Assembly: GCF_035046485.1 (NCBI RefSeq)
Contig: NC_085136.1
Coordinates: 223,762,853-223,826,852, forward strand
From: Aedes albopictus
Taxonomy: Eukaryota; Arthropoda; Insecta; Diptera; Culicidae
DNA length: 64,000 bases
Direction: 5' to 3'
This document shows positions 63,530-64,000 of this stretch, piece after piece. A program made the position numbers and the translations under genes. How positions within the stretch are numbered: position 1 is the first letter of the stretch; every line of letters begins with the position of its first letter. The notes under the pieces were generated by a model, which saw only the letters and a list, made by a program, of their open reading frames with translations, ran no database searches and was not told the origin of the DNA.

Positions 63530-64000
63530 CACTGGGATTTCTGCAAAACTTCTTTCGGCGATTCCTCCCGGAGTCATATCTGGACTGTTACCAGAAGTTC
63601 TTTTGCGATACCTGTCAAAGTTCCTTCGGGGATAAGCGCAAATTATGTTGAGGTTCCTGCTCGAGGTCTTAAAATTGTTCTAGGTCTTCCATCTGGGATT
63701 TCTCCTGGAAGCCTTTCTCTGTGCTCTGGGAATACTTCCAGGACTTTCGCACAAATTCCTCGAGGTCTTCAGGATTTACTGAAATATTTCTCGACAATTT
63801 CTCTTACAGTTTCTCGGGAATTTCTCCACGAGTTCCTTGAGCATTTCTTCAAAAGTTGCTCACAATGATTTTCCCCAAGAGTGCCTAGGGAACTCGTCCA
63901 GGAATTCCTCGGGAATTTGCCCAGAAATTCCACGGGAATTCCTTCAGAAGTTCCTCTGGAATTGCTGCAGGAATTCTTAGTATATTCTTCCAGGAATTTC
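63530..64000. repeat. Degenerate GGAATTCCTC satellite
   Basis: Units of 12-24 bp resembling TTCCTCGGGAATTTCTCCAGG run to the end of the window. A diverged relative of the 2060-4895 satellite; continues beyond the window. Confidence 0.7.

Noticed and set aside
1..64000. Non-retroviral endogenous viral elements (flavivirus- or rhabdovirus-like)
   Set aside because: I looked for such polymerase or nucleoprotein motifs in the translated frames and saw none; only LTR-element and LINE proteins are recognisable.

Overview
The window looks like a repeat-dense stretch of a culicine mosquito genome, most like Aedes. This is inferred from the mix of RTE/JAM-type and R1-like LINEs, BEL/Pao and Ty3/Gypsy LTR elements, tRNA-derived SINEs, many TIR elements and MITEs, and 12-bp and TTTCAGG-type satellites. 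I found no confident multi-exon host gene. Almost everything identifiable is mobile DNA, so the window reads as intergenic DNA or the inside of a very long host intron. A sequence at 62350-62381 matches the consensus of a recursive splice site.

Layout. 0.3-0.6 kb: a 5' fragment of an RTE LINE. 2.1-4.9 kb: a 12-bp satellite split by a hAT-type MITE. 5.2-8.1 kb: a CR1/Jockey-like LINE (ORF1 plus part of the ORF2 endonuclease) broken by two MITEs. 9.0-16.4 kb: an apparently intact BEL/Pao element on the minus strand, with matching 596-bp LTRs, 5-bp TSDs and one 2066-codon gag-pol ORF starting with a PHD finger. 16.4-18.3 kb: SINEs and small MITEs. 18.3-21.4 kb: TTTCAGG-type repeats around an RTE reverse transcriptase remnant. 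21.4-24.7 kb: no recognisable gene. 24.7-33.2 kb: a TIR element, then an R1-like LINE on the minus strand split by an 831-bp TIR element and by a 2.93-kb insertion carrying a ~150-bp tandem array. 33.6-36.8 kb: a SINE and palindromic TIR elements. 37.1-38.2 kb: LINE ORF1 and RTE fragments. 39.3-40.4 kb: a SINE with a 14-bp TSD. 42.4-43.6 kb: an 1135-bp TA-flanked MITE.

44.7-59.8 kb is a nested stack. One minus-strand RTE copy is split by an errantivirus-like provirus (LTRs and env remnant, itself split by a TIR element) and by a ~2.08-kb palindromic foldback element. The foldback is in turn split by a recent Ty3/Gypsy element with identical 200-bp LTRs and a 5-bp TSD. That Gypsy element has a ~20-copy tandem repeat in its leader, an early in-frame TGA in gag, a frameshift before RT, and a 78-bp GT-AG interruption of pol whose removal restores the frame. 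59.8-61.6 kb is a further large TIR element, and the end of the window is degenerate satellite.

Only the BEL/Pao element looks capable of autonomous movement. The Gypsy element would need its stop and frameshift to be tolerated, plus splicing of the pol interruption. The rest are remnants or non-autonomous elements. Several insertions could be ordered because removing them at their target-site duplications restores the interrupted reading frame.
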